DNA from: Ottowia oryzae
GTDB taxonomy: Bacteria > Pseudomonadota > Gammaproteobacteria > Burkholderiales > Burkholderiaceae_C
Direction of reading: 5' to 3'
Assembly: GCF_003008535.1 (NCBI RefSeq)
Contig: NZ_CP027666.1
Location: forward strand, 2,097,501 to 2,161,500
DNA: 64,000 bases
The position numbers were made by a program, and so were the translations under genes. Under the pieces are notes generated by a model. That model was not told the origin of the DNA and did not search any database. It worked only from the letters and a program-made list of their open reading frames with translations. Each line of letters begins with the position of its first letter. The first letter of the stretch is position 1. Below, in pieces: positions 15,458-25,102 of this stretch.

Positions 15458-18127
15458 TCAGCCCGCGCTGGCGAGCTTTTTCAAGCGGTACAGGGTATCC
15501 AGCGCGTCGCGCGGGGTGAGGGCGTCGGGGTCGATCCCGGTCAAGGCTGATTCTACGGCGCTGGGCTCGCGCGCCGTGTCCTCGGCGGGCGGGGGCGTGA
15601 AAAGATCGACTTGTCGCTGCGCTTGCTGGGCGCCCGCCTCCAGCCGGGCCAGGGCGTGGCGCGCGTGGTTGACCACGGCCGCGGGCACGCCGGCCAGCTT
15701 GGCCACCTGAATGCCGTAGCTGCGGCTGGCCGGGCCGGGTTGCAACTCGTGCAGGAAAACAATGTCGTGCCCGCCTCGCTCGGCGGTGTCGGCGGCGCTC
15801 ACATGGACGTTGAAAGCCGCGTGGTGCGTGGCCGGAAACTCGGTCAGCTCGAAATAATGCGTGGCGAACAGGGTGAACGCCTGGGTGCGGTCGTGCAGGT
15901 ACGCGGCGATGCCGCTGGCCAGCGCCAGGCCGTCGAAGGTGCTGGTGCCGCGGCCGATTTCGTCCATCAGCACCAGCGACTGGCTGGTGGCGCTGTGCAG
16001 GATCTGCGCCGCCTCGGTCATCTCCAGCATGAAGGTGGACTGCGCGTTGGCCAGGTCGTCCGCTGCGCCGATGCGGGTGTGGATCGCGTCAAGCGGGCCC
16101 AGGCGGCAACTGGCGGCCGGCACGTAGCTGCCCACGCTGGCCAGCAGCGCGATCAGTGCCACCTGCCGCATGTACGTGCTTTTGCCGCCCATGTTGGGGC
16201 CGGTGATGATTTGCATGCGCGCCTTGGGGCCCAGCGCCGTGTCGTTCGGGATGAAGGGCGCGCCCATGGTCTCTTGCAGGCGCGCCTCCACGACCGGGTG
16301 GCGCCCGCCGCGGATGTCGATGCACGGTTCGCGCACGAATTCGGGGGCGTGCCATTCCAGCGTCAGAGACCGTTCGGCCAGCGCCGCCAGCGTGTCCAGG
16401 CTGGCCAGCGCGCGGCCAAAGCGCGTCAGTGCCGGCACGTGTGGCTGCAGTTGGGCCAGCAGCTGCTCGTACAGCCACTTTTCGCGGGCCAGCGCGCGCT
16501 CTTGCGCCGACAGCGCCTTGTCTTCAAAGGCCTTCAGCTCGGGCGTGATGAAGCGCTCGGCGTTCTTCAGCGTCTGGCGGCGGCGGTAGTCGTCCGGCAC
16601 CTTGGCGGCCTGACCTTGCGTGACTTCGATGTAGAAGCCGTGCACGCGGTTGAACTGCACGCGCAGGTTGGCGATGCCGGTGCGGGCACGTTCGCGCGCC
16701 TCCAGCTCGACCAGGAAAGCGTCGCAGTTCTCAGCAATGGCGCGCAGCTCGTCCAGTTCGGCGTCCAGCCCCGGGGCGATCACACCGCCGTCGCGCACCA
16801 TCGCGGCGGGCTCTTCCAGCAGCGCGGCCTGCAAAAGGGCGGCGGCGTCAACGGGCGGGGCCAGCTCGGTGCAGATCTGAGTCAAATAGGCGTCTGGCGC
16901 TCTCTGGATGAGCGCCGGCAGCTCTTGTTTTTGTAGCGTCTGGCGCAGCGCGACCAGCTCGCGCGGGCGCACCTGGGCCAGCGCCAGGCGCGCGGTGATG
17001 CGCTCCACATCGCTCGTGCCCTTGAGCTGTGCACGCACGCGCGTGGCCAGGCCGCCTTCGCGCAGGGCCGCGATCGCGCCCAGGCGGTCGGTGGCTTGCG
17101 CGCGGTCGCGGCGCGGCTCCAGCAGCCAGGTCTTCAGCAGCCTGCTGCCCATGCCCGTCATGCAGGTGTCCAGCAGCGAGAACAGCGTGGGCGCTTCTTC
17201 ACCGCGCAGGGTTTGCGTCAGCTCCAGATTGCGGCGGGTGGCCACGGGCAGCTCGATCAGCTCGCCTGCGCGCTCTACCTGCAGGCCGCGCACGTGGGGC
17301 AGGGCGCGGCCCTGCGTGTGTTCCGCGTACGCCAGCAGCGCGGCGGCCGCGGCGTGGGCCAGGGGGGCGTCTTCGGCGTTCCAGGCGGCCAGGCTGGCGG
17401 TTTGCAGCTGCTCCAAAAGCTTGCGGCGGCCCAGCGCCGCATCAAACTGAAAGCCCGGCCGGTGCGTAAGAGTGCTTGCACGCCCGGCCCCGCGCACCGC
17501 GCCCACCCGTCGCGCAAAGGCGTCGCCCGCTTCCACCGGCACCAGCACCTCGCTGGCGCCGATGCGTTCCAGCCAGCTCGGCAGTTCGTCGGCGGCGCAT
17601 TCGGCCAGGTGCACCTGCCCCTGCGTGACCGCCAGCCACGCCAGGCCGATGCGCTGGCGGGCACCCGGATAAACGGCCAGCAGCAGCGATTCGCTTTTGT
17701 CGGACAGCAGTTCGCTGTCGGTCAGCGTGCCGGGGGTCACCACGCGCACCACCTTGCGCTCCACCGGCCCCTTGCTGGTGGCCACGTCGCCCACTTGCTC
17801 GCAAATGGCAACGGATTCGCCCAGCTTGATCAGCCGGGCCAGGTAGCCATCGACCGAATGAAAGGGCACCCCTGCCATCGGTATGGGCTGGCCGGCCGAT
17901 TGCCCGCGCGTGGTCAGCGTGATGTCCAGCAGGCCGGCGGCGCGCTCGGCGTCGGCATAGAACATCTCGTAGAAATCGCCCATGCGGTAGAAGAGCAGCG
18001 TGTCGGGGAAGTCCGCCTTCAGACGCAGGTACTGCTGCATCATCGGCGTGTGGGCTGCCTCGACGCCGCTCGTCACGGCTTTGTCAGCCGCGGTGCTGTC
18101 CGCTATCTCTTTGATTTTGCTGGGCAT
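15458..18127 (-). CDS. mutS: DNA mismatch repair protein MutS
   Basis: Mismatch-recognition ATPase. With the ATG at 18127 the protein is 889 residues, close to the usual length. Mismatch-contact motif DFYEMF (Phe-Tyr-Glu) lies near residue 47, Walker A is TGPNMGGKST, Walker B region is LVLMDEIGRGTS, and the C-terminal dimerisation tail ends DTLYRLKKLAS. DNA at 16880-16936 (about residues 397-416, the core/lever linker) matches the dispersed repeat, so a repeat copy appears to be read as coding sequence. A start further upstream at 18223 adds a low-complexity leader and is unlikely. Confidence 0.97.
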   Translation of the reverse strand: MPSKIKEIADSTAADKAVTSGVEAAHTPMMQQYLRLKADFPDTLLFYRMGDFYEMFYADAERAAGLLDITLTTRGQSAGQPIPMAGVPFHSVDGYLARLIKLGESVAICEQVGDVATSKGPVERKVVRVVTPGTLTDSELLSDKSESLLLAVYPGARQRIGLAWLAVTQGQVHLAECAADELPSWLERIGASEVLVPVEAGDAFARRVGAVRGAGRASTLTHRPGFQFDAALGRRKLLEQLQTASLAAWNAEDAPLAHAAAAALLAYAEHTQGRALPHVRGLQVERAGELIELPVATRRNLELTQTLRGEEAPTLFSLLDTCMTGMGSRLLKTWLLEPRRDRAQATDRLGAIAALREGGLATRVRAQLKGTSDVERITARLALAQVRPRELVALRQTLQKQELPALIQRAPDAYLTQICTELAPPVDAAALLQAALLEEPAAMVRDGGVIAPGLDAELDELRAIAENCDAFLVELEARERARTGIANLRVQFNRVHGFYIEVTQGQAAKVPDDYRRRQTLKNAERFITPELKAFEDKALSAQERALAREKWLYEQLLAQLQPHVPALTRFGRALASLDTLAALAERSLTLEWHAPEFVREPCIDIRGGRHPVVEARLQETMGAPFIPNDTALGPKARMQIITGPNMGGKSTYMRQVALIALLASVGSYVPAASCRLGPLDAIHTRIGAADDLANAQSTFMLEMTEAAQILHSATSQSLVLMDEIGRGTSTFDGLALASGIAAYLHDRTQAFTLFATHYFELTEFPATHHAAFNVHVSAADTAERGGHDIVFLHELQPGPASRSYGIQVAKLAGVPAAVVNHARHALARLEAGAQQAQRQVDLFTPPPAEDTAREPSAVESALTGIDPDALTPRDALDTLYRLKKLASAG
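16880..16936. repeat. Repeat-like segment inside mutS
   Basis: TCAAATAGGC-CTGGCGC ... GAGCGC-GGCAGCT ... TGTAGC follows the order and spacing of the intergenic copy at 25736. It is in frame and contributes residues QKQELPALIQRAPDAYLTQ or nearby to MutS. Confidence 0.6.
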
Positions 18128-18259
18128 TTTGGGCGTGGAGCCGGGATGGCCGTGCGAGATGGCCCGCCTTCGTGGGCCTGTGGGGGGCGCTGCCGCTGCA
18201 TCGAGGTCGAAGCAGCCAGGCAACGCCCCTGAGCCCGGGGCCTATTCCCCACTCAAGTG

Positions 18260-18499
18260 TCAGCCGGTGACCTCGAAGGTGTAGGGCGCGGTGGGCTCCA
18301 GGCGTTCGGCAAGCTGGACAAAGGTGGCGGCCAGCTCACGCAGCTGTGCTGGCGAAAAACTGAAGATGGGCGTTTCCTTGGCTTCGTCCTCGGTCTGGCC
18401 CTGAACCGTAAGGATCGCCAGGCGCAGCAGGCCAACGTGGTGCTCGGGGGCAACGCTGGTACCCCAGCGGACGACGGGTAGGACGGCTTGGTCTGACAT
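18260..18499 (-). CDS. Hypothetical protein (79 aa)
   Basis: Small soluble acidic protein starting MSDQAVLPVV at the ATG 18499, with a good AGGAG ribosome-binding site 9-10 bases upstream. An in-frame TTG at 18523 would add eight residues. It contains APEHHVGLLRLAILTVQG, then SPAQLRELAATFVQLAERLE, which should be a helix. I do not recognise the family. It lies between mutS and a FUSC-family gene on the same strand. Base composition is like its neighbours. Confidence 0.65.
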   Translation of the reverse strand: MSDQAVLPVVRWGTSVAPEHHVGLLRLAILTVQGQTEDEAKETPIFSFSPAQLRELAATFVQLAERLEPTAPYTFEVTG

Positions 18500-18597
18500 G
18501 ATGGCTGCTCCTCTTGATGTCAAGGCAAACCCAACATTCTAGAAGTGCTTGAATGCCACCACACCACGCCAAGCGGTTTCGAGGCGGCGCAGGCGCC

Positions 18598-20865
18598 TCA
18601 GGTCTTGGTGTTCAGCTCGGTCAGCACGCGCTGCGAGTCGGTTTGCACACGCAGGGCCAGCGCTTCTGACAGGGCAAGGCGGCGCAGCAGCCAGGGCGTG
18701 GCGTCTTGCTGGTGCGGATCGGGCAGGGTTTCGGGCACGGCGGGCAGGGATGCATCCAGATCGACCGCTGATGTGCCCCCGGCGCCGGCAGGGTTGACTG
18801 CGTGCAGCGTCAACGCGTGTTCGATGCGCGCGGCGGCGGTGGCCAGAGGCTGCTCGATCAAGTCCATCTGCATGCGGTCGCGGCGCAGCAGCAGCAGCGA
18901 CTTGATGGCGCTCAGCTGCCCCAGCAATTGGTAGCTGTGGCCTTGCAGCTGCTCAAGCAGGGCGACCGGCGGTTGCACGGCGCGGGGTTCGGCCAGGGCA
19001 CGGGCGCTGGCCTGCACGAGGGCCGACAGCGCGTCGTACACCTCGCGCCGGGCCAGGCGCCAGGTCAGCTCGGATTCGGTGTCGATCGACTGCATCTGCA
19101 CGGCCGTCAACGATTCACGGGCGTGGCGGTCCATCGCCTTCAGCACGCGCCGCACCAGCCCGGAGATCTGGCCCCTTTCCCACGAGGGCAGGATGTACGC
19201 AAACGCCCACGCAATGCCCGAGCCGAGCAGCGTATCGGCCACGCGCTCGAAAAAGGCGAACGTGGTGCTGCCGCCTACGTGCAGCATGTGCGCCTGTACA
19301 AGGCCCAGCACCGAAGCCGCGATGGCGGTGATCACGTAGCGCCGCAGCGCAAAGGCGTGCGCAAAGCCTTGGGACACGGTGACCGCCGCCAGCAGCACCA
19401 GCGCGGGCGGGTGCGTGGCCAGCAGCCCAGTGGCCAGCAGACTGCCGATCAGCGTGCCGGCCACACGCTGGTTGCGGCGTTCCAGTGTCTGCGCCAGGCT
19501 GCCGCGCAGCACGACGACGATCGTCAGCAATATCCAGTACGGGTGAGAGCCCCACGGCAGCAGCTCGGCCACCAGGTAGCCCGTGCCCACCGCCAGCCCG
19601 GCACGCACGGCGTGGCGCAAGGCGGGTTGGCGCCAATGCCAGACGGCCAGAAAGGGTTGCAGCGACCAATCGGTGGGGCTGACGAACAGCCGCCAGCTGT
19701 TGCGCACCACCGATAGGTCCGGCGGCGCCTCGCCGCGCGCCAGCAGGCTGAGCTGCCGCACGGCGTTGTTCTGGTGCTCCATGCGAAAGCTCACGCCGCG
19801 CAGCAGGGCGTCTCGCTCGGCCACGGCGGGGTCCACGTCTTGATCGCTGTCGCCGGACGGCAGGCGCAGGCTCAGCAACTGCTCACGGTGGTCGGTAGCG
19901 ACGGGCGGGCGCCGGCGCAGCAGCAGGTCGTCGGCCAGACTGGTAACATCGTCTGCCATCTGCCGATAAATATCGGCAATTTCCTGCAACGCACGGCCGT
20001 GACCCGCGGCTTGACGGACCCGGCCGAGATCCAGCTCGCTGGCCACGAGGTGGTCGCGCATCTCCAGCACCACCACCAGCATGCCGGCCAGTTGCTGGCG
20101 CCGCGGGGTGTTGGGCGTTTCAAGAACCACATCGCGCGTGGCTTGCAGCTGGTCGGCCAGGGCGGATTGGCGCTTGAGCAGCTCGCCCAGGCCGGTGGGG
20201 GAATCGGGGTCCAGATCAGCCGCCTGCGAGGCGCCGTCTTCGCTGGGCGCCACGCGCCGCGCGTGGGCCTGCAGCAAGGCGGCGACGGCCAGCAGCAGGT
20301 CGGCCGTCATCTGGGTGCGGTAGCGGCCGTTCAGCACCGCGTTGGCGATCAGCGAATACACCACGTACAGGGCCGAACCCAGGGCGCAGTAGAAGGTGCG
20401 CAGCAGCACCTGGTGCGAGCCCTCGGGCGGCGGCAGCGACATGGCAAACACCACCGCCAGCATCACGCCAATGGCGATCGGCGCGCCGCGCTTGCCCCAG
20501 GCCATCGCCAGAAAGACGAAGAACGTGGCCGGCACGAGGAAGAGCCCCAGCGCCAGCGACTGGCCATCCAGCGCCAGCACGACGGCAAACAGCGGCACGC
20601 CGATCAGTGGGCAGACGACCATCTGCGCCAGCTTGCCCCGGCGCGGGGCCACCAGATCGGGAGCCAGCGTGGCGATCACGCCCACGTTGGCCACGGCGGC
20701 CGCCTCATGCCCCAGAAAGGCGTAGACGATGGTGGCGACCAGAAACATGCCCAGCGCGCTGGAGGCGCCGTTGAGCACGTAGTCGCTCAGCACAACGCGA
20801 AGCGTGCTCTTGCGTCGCTGGCCCCACCAGCCCGCCAGGCGCTCAAGCAACGTAGGCGCGCTCAT
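18598..20865 (-). CDS. FUSC-family inner-membrane protein (YccS/AaeB-like)
   Basis: A 755-residue protein with two blocks of membrane helices separated by cytoplasmic domains. The first block is about residues 25-185 (LGMFLVATIVYAFLG, VGVIATLAPDLVAPRR, IGVMLAVVFAMSLP). The second, near residues 430-570, contains LPWGSHPYWILLTIVVVLRGSLAQTLERRNQRVAGTLIG in overlapping pieces, the characteristic fusaric-acid-resistance FUSC motif (PYW...RxxxRxxGT). The family includes YccS and AaeB, thought to export aromatic acids or affect membrane stress. The ATG at 20865 is preferred over 21030. It is divergent from greB. Confidence 0.85.
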   Translation of the reverse strand: MSAPTLLERLAGWWGQRRKSTLRVVLSDYVLNGASSALGMFLVATIVYAFLGHEAAAVANVGVIATLAPDLVAPRRGKLAQMVVCPLIGVPLFAVVLALDGQSLALGLFLVPATFFVFLAMAWGKRGAPIAIGVMLAVVFAMSLPPPEGSHQVLLRTFYCALGSALYVVYSLIANAVLNGRYRTQMTADLLLAVAALLQAHARRVAPSEDGASQAADLDPDSPTGLGELLKRQSALADQLQATRDVVLETPNTPRRQQLAGMLVVVLEMRDHLVASELDLGRVRQAAGHGRALQEIADIYRQMADDVTSLADDLLLRRRPPVATDHREQLLSLRLPSGDSDQDVDPAVAERDALLRGVSFRMEHQNNAVRQLSLLARGEAPPDLSVVRNSWRLFVSPTDWSLQPFLAVWHWRQPALRHAVRAGLAVGTGYLVAELLPWGSHPYWILLTIVVVLRGSLAQTLERRNQRVAGTLIGSLLATGLLATHPPALVLLAAVTVSQGFAHAFALRRYVITAIAASVLGLVQAHMLHVGGSTTFAFFERVADTLLGSGIAWAFAYILPSWERGQISGLVRRVLKAMDRHARESLTAVQMQSIDTESELTWRLARREVYDALSALVQASARALAEPRAVQPPVALLEQLQGHSYQLLGQLSAIKSLLLLRRDRMQMDLIEQPLATAAARIEHALTLHAVNPAGAGGTSAVDLDASLPAVPETLPDPHQQDATPWLLRRLALSEALALRVQTDSQRVLTELNTKT

Positions 20866-21044
20866 CCGGCCACCTTGTGAGCAGAGCGGCTGCAAAGTGT
20901 CGAAGAAGGACGCGCGTGGCAAAAAGCGGCGAAAGACAGGATCGGCACGGGAAAAACGGCGAGAAGGGAAGGGCGGGCCAGCGCGGCCTGCGGTGGGCGC
21001 GCTGGGGCCGGGCATTGTCCCACGCGCCAACTATCATCGACCGC

Positions 21045-21611
21045 ATGAACAAGGCATTCACCCGCGAGCGCGACGGCGAGGAAGAGGACGACGACGTCGC
21101 GCTGCCGCCACTGCCCGCCGGGGGCAAGAACTACATCACGCCAGCGGGTTACGCGCGCCTGCGCGGCGAGTTGCTGACGCTGATCGACGACGAGCGGCCC
21201 AAGGTGGTCGAAGCGGTGCACTGGGCCGCCAAGAACGGCGACCGCAGTGAAAACGGCGACTATCTGTACGGCAAGAAACGCCTGCGTGAAATCGACCGGC
21301 GCATCCGCTTTCTGACCAAGCGCCTGGAGATCGCCGAGGTGACCGACCCCAGCGTGCACCATGGGGGCGATCAAGTCTTCTTCGGCGCCACGGTGACCTA
21401 TGCCGGCGACGAGGGCGAAGAGCGCACGGTGACGATCAAAGGTATCGACGAGGCCGAGAGTGCGCAAGGCGAGGTGAGCTGGATCAGCCCCATTGCCCGC
21501 ACCTTGCTGCGCGCCAAACTGGGCGACACGCTGCAGCTGCCCACGCCGGCGGGTACGCGCGAGATCGAGGTGCTGGCGGTGGAATACCCACTGCCGCAGG
21601 CCGATGCCTGA
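21045..21611 (+). CDS. greB: Transcription elongation factor GreB
   Basis: Rescues backtracked RNA polymerase by stimulating transcript cleavage. The 188-residue protein begins MNKAFTRERDGEEEDDD. The N-terminal coiled-coil hairpin includes ITPAGYARLRGELLTL, GDRSENGDYLYGKKRLREIDRRIRFL, in which the tip acids D/E and the GDYLYGKKRLREIDRR block identify GreB rather than GreA. The C-terminal FKBP-like domain has QVFFGATVTY and ISPIARTLLRAKLGD. The ATG at 21045 is chosen; the frame upstream is open but not conserved-looking. It diverges from the FUSC gene. Confidence 0.95.
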   Translation: MNKAFTRERDGEEEDDDVALPPLPAGGKNYITPAGYARLRGELLTLIDDERPKVVEAVHWAAKNGDRSENGDYLYGKKRLREIDRRIRFLTKRLEIAEVTDPSVHHGGDQVFFGATVTYAGDEGEERTVTIKGIDEAESAQGEVSWISPIARTLLRAKLGDTLQLPTPAGTREIEVLAVEYPLPQADA

Positions 21612-21628
21612 CGCCGCTCAATCAGTGA

Positions 21629-21697
21629 ATTTGCTATAGATTGGGTAGCTGCCGGCGCTGGTGCCGCCTGCGCTGGCGGCCGAATTAATTCAAAACT
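21629..21697. repeat. Dispersed palindromic repeat, copy 3
   Basis: GGGTAGCTGCCGGCGCTGG ... CTGCGCTGGCGGCCGAATT, between the convergent ends of greB and spoT. It fills most of the 130-bp gap. Confidence 0.8.
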
Positions 21698-21741
21698 TGG
21701 GGCAAAGCGGTGCGCACCGACGGTCACGCCCGGAGGCTGCT

Positions 21742-23973
21742 TCAGGCGCTGCCCGCCGGCATGATGCGCGCGGCGCGCAACACAGACTGCGTGCGCTTGA
21801 GGTGCCGCAGCACCGTGTCCAGGTGCGTCACATCGCGCACGGTGATGACGAAGCGCAGATCCAGCGCCTCTTGGGCGCTTTCGTCCGTCATGCCCAGGTG
21901 CACGATGTCCGCCTCGGCGCTGACCAAGGCGGCGGCCACGCGCGCCAGCACGCCCTTGCCGTTGACCACGGTGACGACGATGCCCGCCTCGAACAGGCGC
22001 ACGGGCTCGTCGGCCCATGCCACGGTGATGAAGCGCTCGGCGTCCTTGTGCTGCAGGCGGCGCGCCACCGCGCATTCGTCGGTGTGTACCACCAGGCCTT
22101 CGCCGCGGCCCAGGTAGCCCAGCACGCCGTCGCCCGGCACGGGGCGGCAGCAGGTGGCGTACTTCACCGACATGTTCTCGGCACCGTCCAGAATCACGGC
22201 GCCTTGCGACAGGCTCTCGTGCGCGGTGAAGCGTTCGCGCGTCAGCATCAGCGCGTCGGGCTTCACGCCCTCAGCCGCCAACAGGGTGACGAGGCGCTTG
22301 GCGACCATGTTGGCGCTGCGCTTGCCCAGGCCGATGTCGGTCATCATCTCGTCGTGCGAGCGGTTGCCTGTGAAGCGCAACAGCTTGTCCCACAAGGGCT
22401 TTTCGGTCTTTTCGTGCCCCGGCAGCTGGCCCATGCCCTCGGCGCGCAGGGCTTGCGCCAACAGCTTCTCGCCCAGGTCGCGCGATTCGTCCTGCGCCAG
22501 GCTTTTCAAGTGGCTGCGGATGCGCGAACGCGCGCGCCCGGTACGCACGAAGCCCAGCCAGGCCGGGTTGGGCGTGGAGACGGGCGCGGTGACGATCTCG
22601 ATCACGTCGCCGTTGGCCAGCTCGCTGCGCAGCGGCACCTGCTCGCCATTGACCTTGGCGCCCACGGCGTGGTCACCCACATTGCTGTGAATGGCGTAGG
22701 CGAAATCGACCACGGTGGCGCCTTGCGGCAGCGCCATGATCTGCCCCTTGGGCGTGAAGACATAGACCGCATCGGGCACCAGATCGACCTTGATGTGGTC
22801 CCAGAACTCGGTCGCATCGCGCGTTTCGTTCTGGATGTCCAGCAGCGACTGCAACCACTGCGTGCCCAGCTCGTCGCTGGGCTCTTCCTGGTTGACTTTG
22901 TAGAGCCAGTGCGCGGCCACACCGGCCTCGGCCACCAAGTCCATCGCCTCGGTGCGGATCTGGAATTCGACGTTCACGCTGGCCGGGCCGACCAGCGTGG
23001 TGTGCAAGGACTGGTAGCCATTGACCTTGGGCATGGCAATGTAGTCCTTGAAGCGGCCGGGCACTGGCTTGTAGAGCTGGTGCAGCAGGCCCATGGCGGT
23101 GTAGCAATCCACCACGTGCGGCACGATGACGCGCACGCCGTACAAATCATTGACCTGCGCGAAAGAAAGGTGCTTGTCGTCCATCTTGGTGTAGATGGAA
23201 TGCAGCGTTTTCTCGCGCCCGACGATGCGCGCGCTCAGGCCTGCCTGGCTCAGCGCGCCCTGCACCTCCTGCTGCACTTTCTGGATCAGGTCGCGGCGGC
23301 GCTGGCGCGCCTTGGTGACCGCCTTCGACAACACACTGTAGCGCCACGGTTTCATGTGGCGGAAGGCCAGGTCCTGCAACTCGCGGTAGGTCTGGTTCAA
23401 GCCCAGCCTGTGGGCGATGGGCGCGTAGATCTCTTGCGTTTCGGCACTGATGCGCCCCCACTTGCTGCGCGGCATGTCGCCCATGGTGCGCATGTTGTGG
23501 GTGCGGTCGGCCAGCTTGATGAGGATGACGCGCACGTCGCGCGCCATCGCCAGCAGCATCTTGCGAAACGATTCGGCCTGGCCTTCTTCGCGCGTGCTGA
23601 ACTGCAGCTTGTCCAGCTTGGTCAGCCCGTCCACCAGATCGGCCACCGATGGGCCGAACTGCTCGATCAGGTCGGCCTTGGTCACGCCGCAGTCTTCCAT
23701 GGCGTCGTGCAGCAGGGCGGCCATCAGGGCGTGGGCGTCCAGCTTCCATTCGGCGCACTGCGCCGCCACGGCGATGGGGTGGGTGATGTAGGGCTCGCCG
23801 CTGTGGCGCATCTGGCCCAGATGGGCCTGGTCGGCAAAACGGTAGGCGCGGCGCACCAACTCGACATCGTCTGGCGCCAGGTAATCCAGCTTGCTTTCGA
23901 GCGCGGCAAAGCTGGCGGCGGCCGCATTCGCGGCGGCCAAAGGTTGGTCCAGTGGGGGCAGCACTGTGCTCAT
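21742..23973 (-). CDS. spoT: Bifunctional (p)ppGpp synthase/hydrolase SpoT/RelA
   Basis: Controls the stringent response alarmone. The 743 residues hold, in order: HD hydrolase domain with ALLHDAMEDCG (intact HDxxED, about residues 88-98) and KLADRTHNMRTM; synthetase domain with REKTLHSIYTKM and NDLYGVRVI; a TGS domain (VYVFTPKGQIMALPQGATVVDFAYAIHS, visible as shorter blocks); and a C-terminal ACT domain. Both catalytic domains look intact. It follows rpoZ on the same strand, separated by a terminator at 24022-24046. Confidence 0.96.
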   Translation of the reverse strand: MSTVLPPLDQPLAAANAAAASFAALESKLDYLAPDDVELVRRAYRFADQAHLGQMRHSGEPYITHPIAVAAQCAEWKLDAHALMAALLHDAMEDCGVTKADLIEQFGPSVADLVDGLTKLDKLQFSTREEGQAESFRKMLLAMARDVRVILIKLADRTHNMRTMGDMPRSKWGRISAETQEIYAPIAHRLGLNQTYRELQDLAFRHMKPWRYSVLSKAVTKARQRRRDLIQKVQQEVQGALSQAGLSARIVGREKTLHSIYTKMDDKHLSFAQVNDLYGVRVIVPHVVDCYTAMGLLHQLYKPVPGRFKDYIAMPKVNGYQSLHTTLVGPASVNVEFQIRTEAMDLVAEAGVAAHWLYKVNQEEPSDELGTQWLQSLLDIQNETRDATEFWDHIKVDLVPDAVYVFTPKGQIMALPQGATVVDFAYAIHSNVGDHAVGAKVNGEQVPLRSELANGDVIEIVTAPVSTPNPAWLGFVRTGRARSRIRSHLKSLAQDESRDLGEKLLAQALRAEGMGQLPGHEKTEKPLWDKLLRFTGNRSHDEMMTDIGLGKRSANMVAKRLVTLLAAEGVKPDALMLTRERFTAHESLSQGAVILDGAENMSVKYATCCRPVPGDGVLGYLGRGEGLVVHTDECAVARRLQHKDAERFITVAWADEPVRLFEAGIVVTVVNGKGVLARVAAALVSAEADIVHLGMTDESAQEALDLRFVITVRDVTHLDTVLRHLKRTQSVLRAARIMPAGSA

Positions 23974-24018
23974 AGCCCCCGAATTTAACCTGATCGCTTA
24001 CATGTTGCGCGCGCGCAC

Positions 24019-24046
24019 GAAAAAGGGCGCCTTATAGGCGCCCTTT
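24019..24046 (-). terminator. Intrinsic terminator between rpoZ and spoT
   Basis: A 10-bp perfect stem AAAGGGCGCC/GGCGCCCTTT (24022-24031 with 24037-24046) with loop TTATA. On the minus strand the stem is followed by a T-run (CCCTTTTTC), so it should end gmk-rpoZ transcripts before spoT. Confidence 0.8.
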
Positions 24047-24101
24047 GTTGCAGGATTAAGACCTTGGACGGCCTGAATCGCTGCGTGTGGCCGACAGCGG
24101 C

Positions 24102-24302
24102 TCAGGAGACTTTTTTCAGCATTTCCAGGCCAACCTTGCCTGCGGCGATTTCGCGCAGCGCGGTCACGGCCGGCTTGTTGCGCGCTTCGATCTTGGGCGT
24201 ATGGCCCTGGCTCAGCATGCGGGCGCGGTACGTTGCGGCCAGAACCAGCTGAAAGCGGTTGGGGATTTGTTCGAGGCAGTCTTCGACGGTGATGCGGGCC
24301 AT
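24102..24302 (-). CDS. rpoZ: RNA polymerase omega subunit RpoZ
   Basis: A 66-residue omega subunit that helps assemble RNA polymerase. It begins MARITVEDCLEQIPNRFQLVLAATYRAR with the classical block RFQLVLAATYRARML, followed by NKPAVTALREIAAGKVG. The length is normal for a betaproteobacterium. It lies between gmk and spoT in the usual order, 25 bp after gmk. Confidence 0.97.
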   Translation of the reverse strand: MARITVEDCLEQIPNRFQLVLAATYRARMLSQGHTPKIEARNKPAVTALREIAAGKVGLEMLKKVS

Positions 24303-24327
24303 GGCAATAGGGCAGCGGGCGAGGCTG

Positions 24328-24948
24328 TCAGTGAATGTTGAGGGCTTGGAACGTTTCGGGCCGTGCGCGGCGCTGGGCGATGTATTTCAGGCGCTGGGCG
24401 TGCACGATGGCTTTCAGGTCGAAAAGCGCGCGTTCAAATATCTCGTTGATTATAACGAAGTCGAAGTTTTCGGCCTGTTCCAGCTCGTCGCTGGCGTTGC
24501 GCAGACGCAGCTCGATCACATCCGGCGCGTCTTCGCCGCGGCGAATCAGGCGCGCGCGCAACTCGTCCAGACTGGGCGGCAGCACGAAGACGAGGATCGC
24601 ATCGGGGAAAAGGCGCTTGATCTGCAGCGCGCCCTGCCAGTCGATCTCCAGCACCACGTCGCCGCCGCTGCCGATGCGTTCTTCGATGGCGCGGCGCGAG
24701 GTGCCGTAGCGGTTGCCGTGCACCAGCGCCCATTCCAGAAAATCGCCGCGCGCAATCATGCCGTCAAACGCCGCGTTGTCGATGAAGAAGTATTCGCGCC
24801 CATCCTTTTCCTGCCCGCGCGGCGCGCGCGTGGTGTGCGACACCGAGGGCTTGACCCCCGCGTCCACTTCCATCAACGCCTTGACCAGGCTGGATTTGCC
24901 GGTGCCGCTGGGCGCCGCCACCACAAAGAGATTTCCGGGATAGTCCAT
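24328..24948 (-). CDS. gmk: Guanylate kinase
   Basis: Phosphorylates GMP to GDP with ATP. P-loop APSGTGKSSLVKAL lies at about residues 10-23, GMP-binding SHTTRAPRGQEKDGREYFF near 34-52, and the lid/C-terminal VIELRLRNA with QRRARPE. The ATG at 24948 gives 206 residues, the typical length; a TTG at 24957 would add three residues. A half copy of the dispersed repeat sits directly before the start codon. It forms the conserved gmk-rpoZ-spoT cluster. Confidence 0.96.
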   Translation of the reverse strand: MDYPGNLFVVAAPSGTGKSSLVKALMEVDAGVKPSVSHTTRAPRGQEKDGREYFFIDNAAFDGMIARGDFLEWALVHGNRYGTSRRAIEERIGSGGDVVLEIDWQGALQIKRLFPDAILVFVLPPSLDELRARLIRRGEDAPDVIELRLRNASDELEQAENFDFVIINEIFERALFDLKAIVHAQRLKYIAQRRARPETFQALNIH

Positions 24949-24952
24949 GTCT

Positions 24953-24984
24953 GACAAGCGCTGGCTGCTACAGGAAGGATAGTA
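24953..24984. repeat. Half copy of the dispersed repeat before gmk
   Basis: GACAAGCGCTGGCTGCTACAG ... ATAGTAA matches the right arm of the copy at 25736. It lies in the gmk leader, starting 4 bases before the ATG. Confidence 0.55.
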
Positions 24985-25102
24985 AAGAGCGACGCCTATT
25001 TTAGCGGGGCACCACCGACCCCAACCAGGGCGGCGTGCGCCGGGGCGGTTGCCGTCGGCCTACCGGTCAAGCTGGCGCCGTGGGCGGGCGCCTGGCCAAG
25101 CT

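Noticed and set aside
21661..23988. 775-codon plus-strand ORF over spoT
   Set aside because: Antisense shadow of spoT, no recognisable domains.
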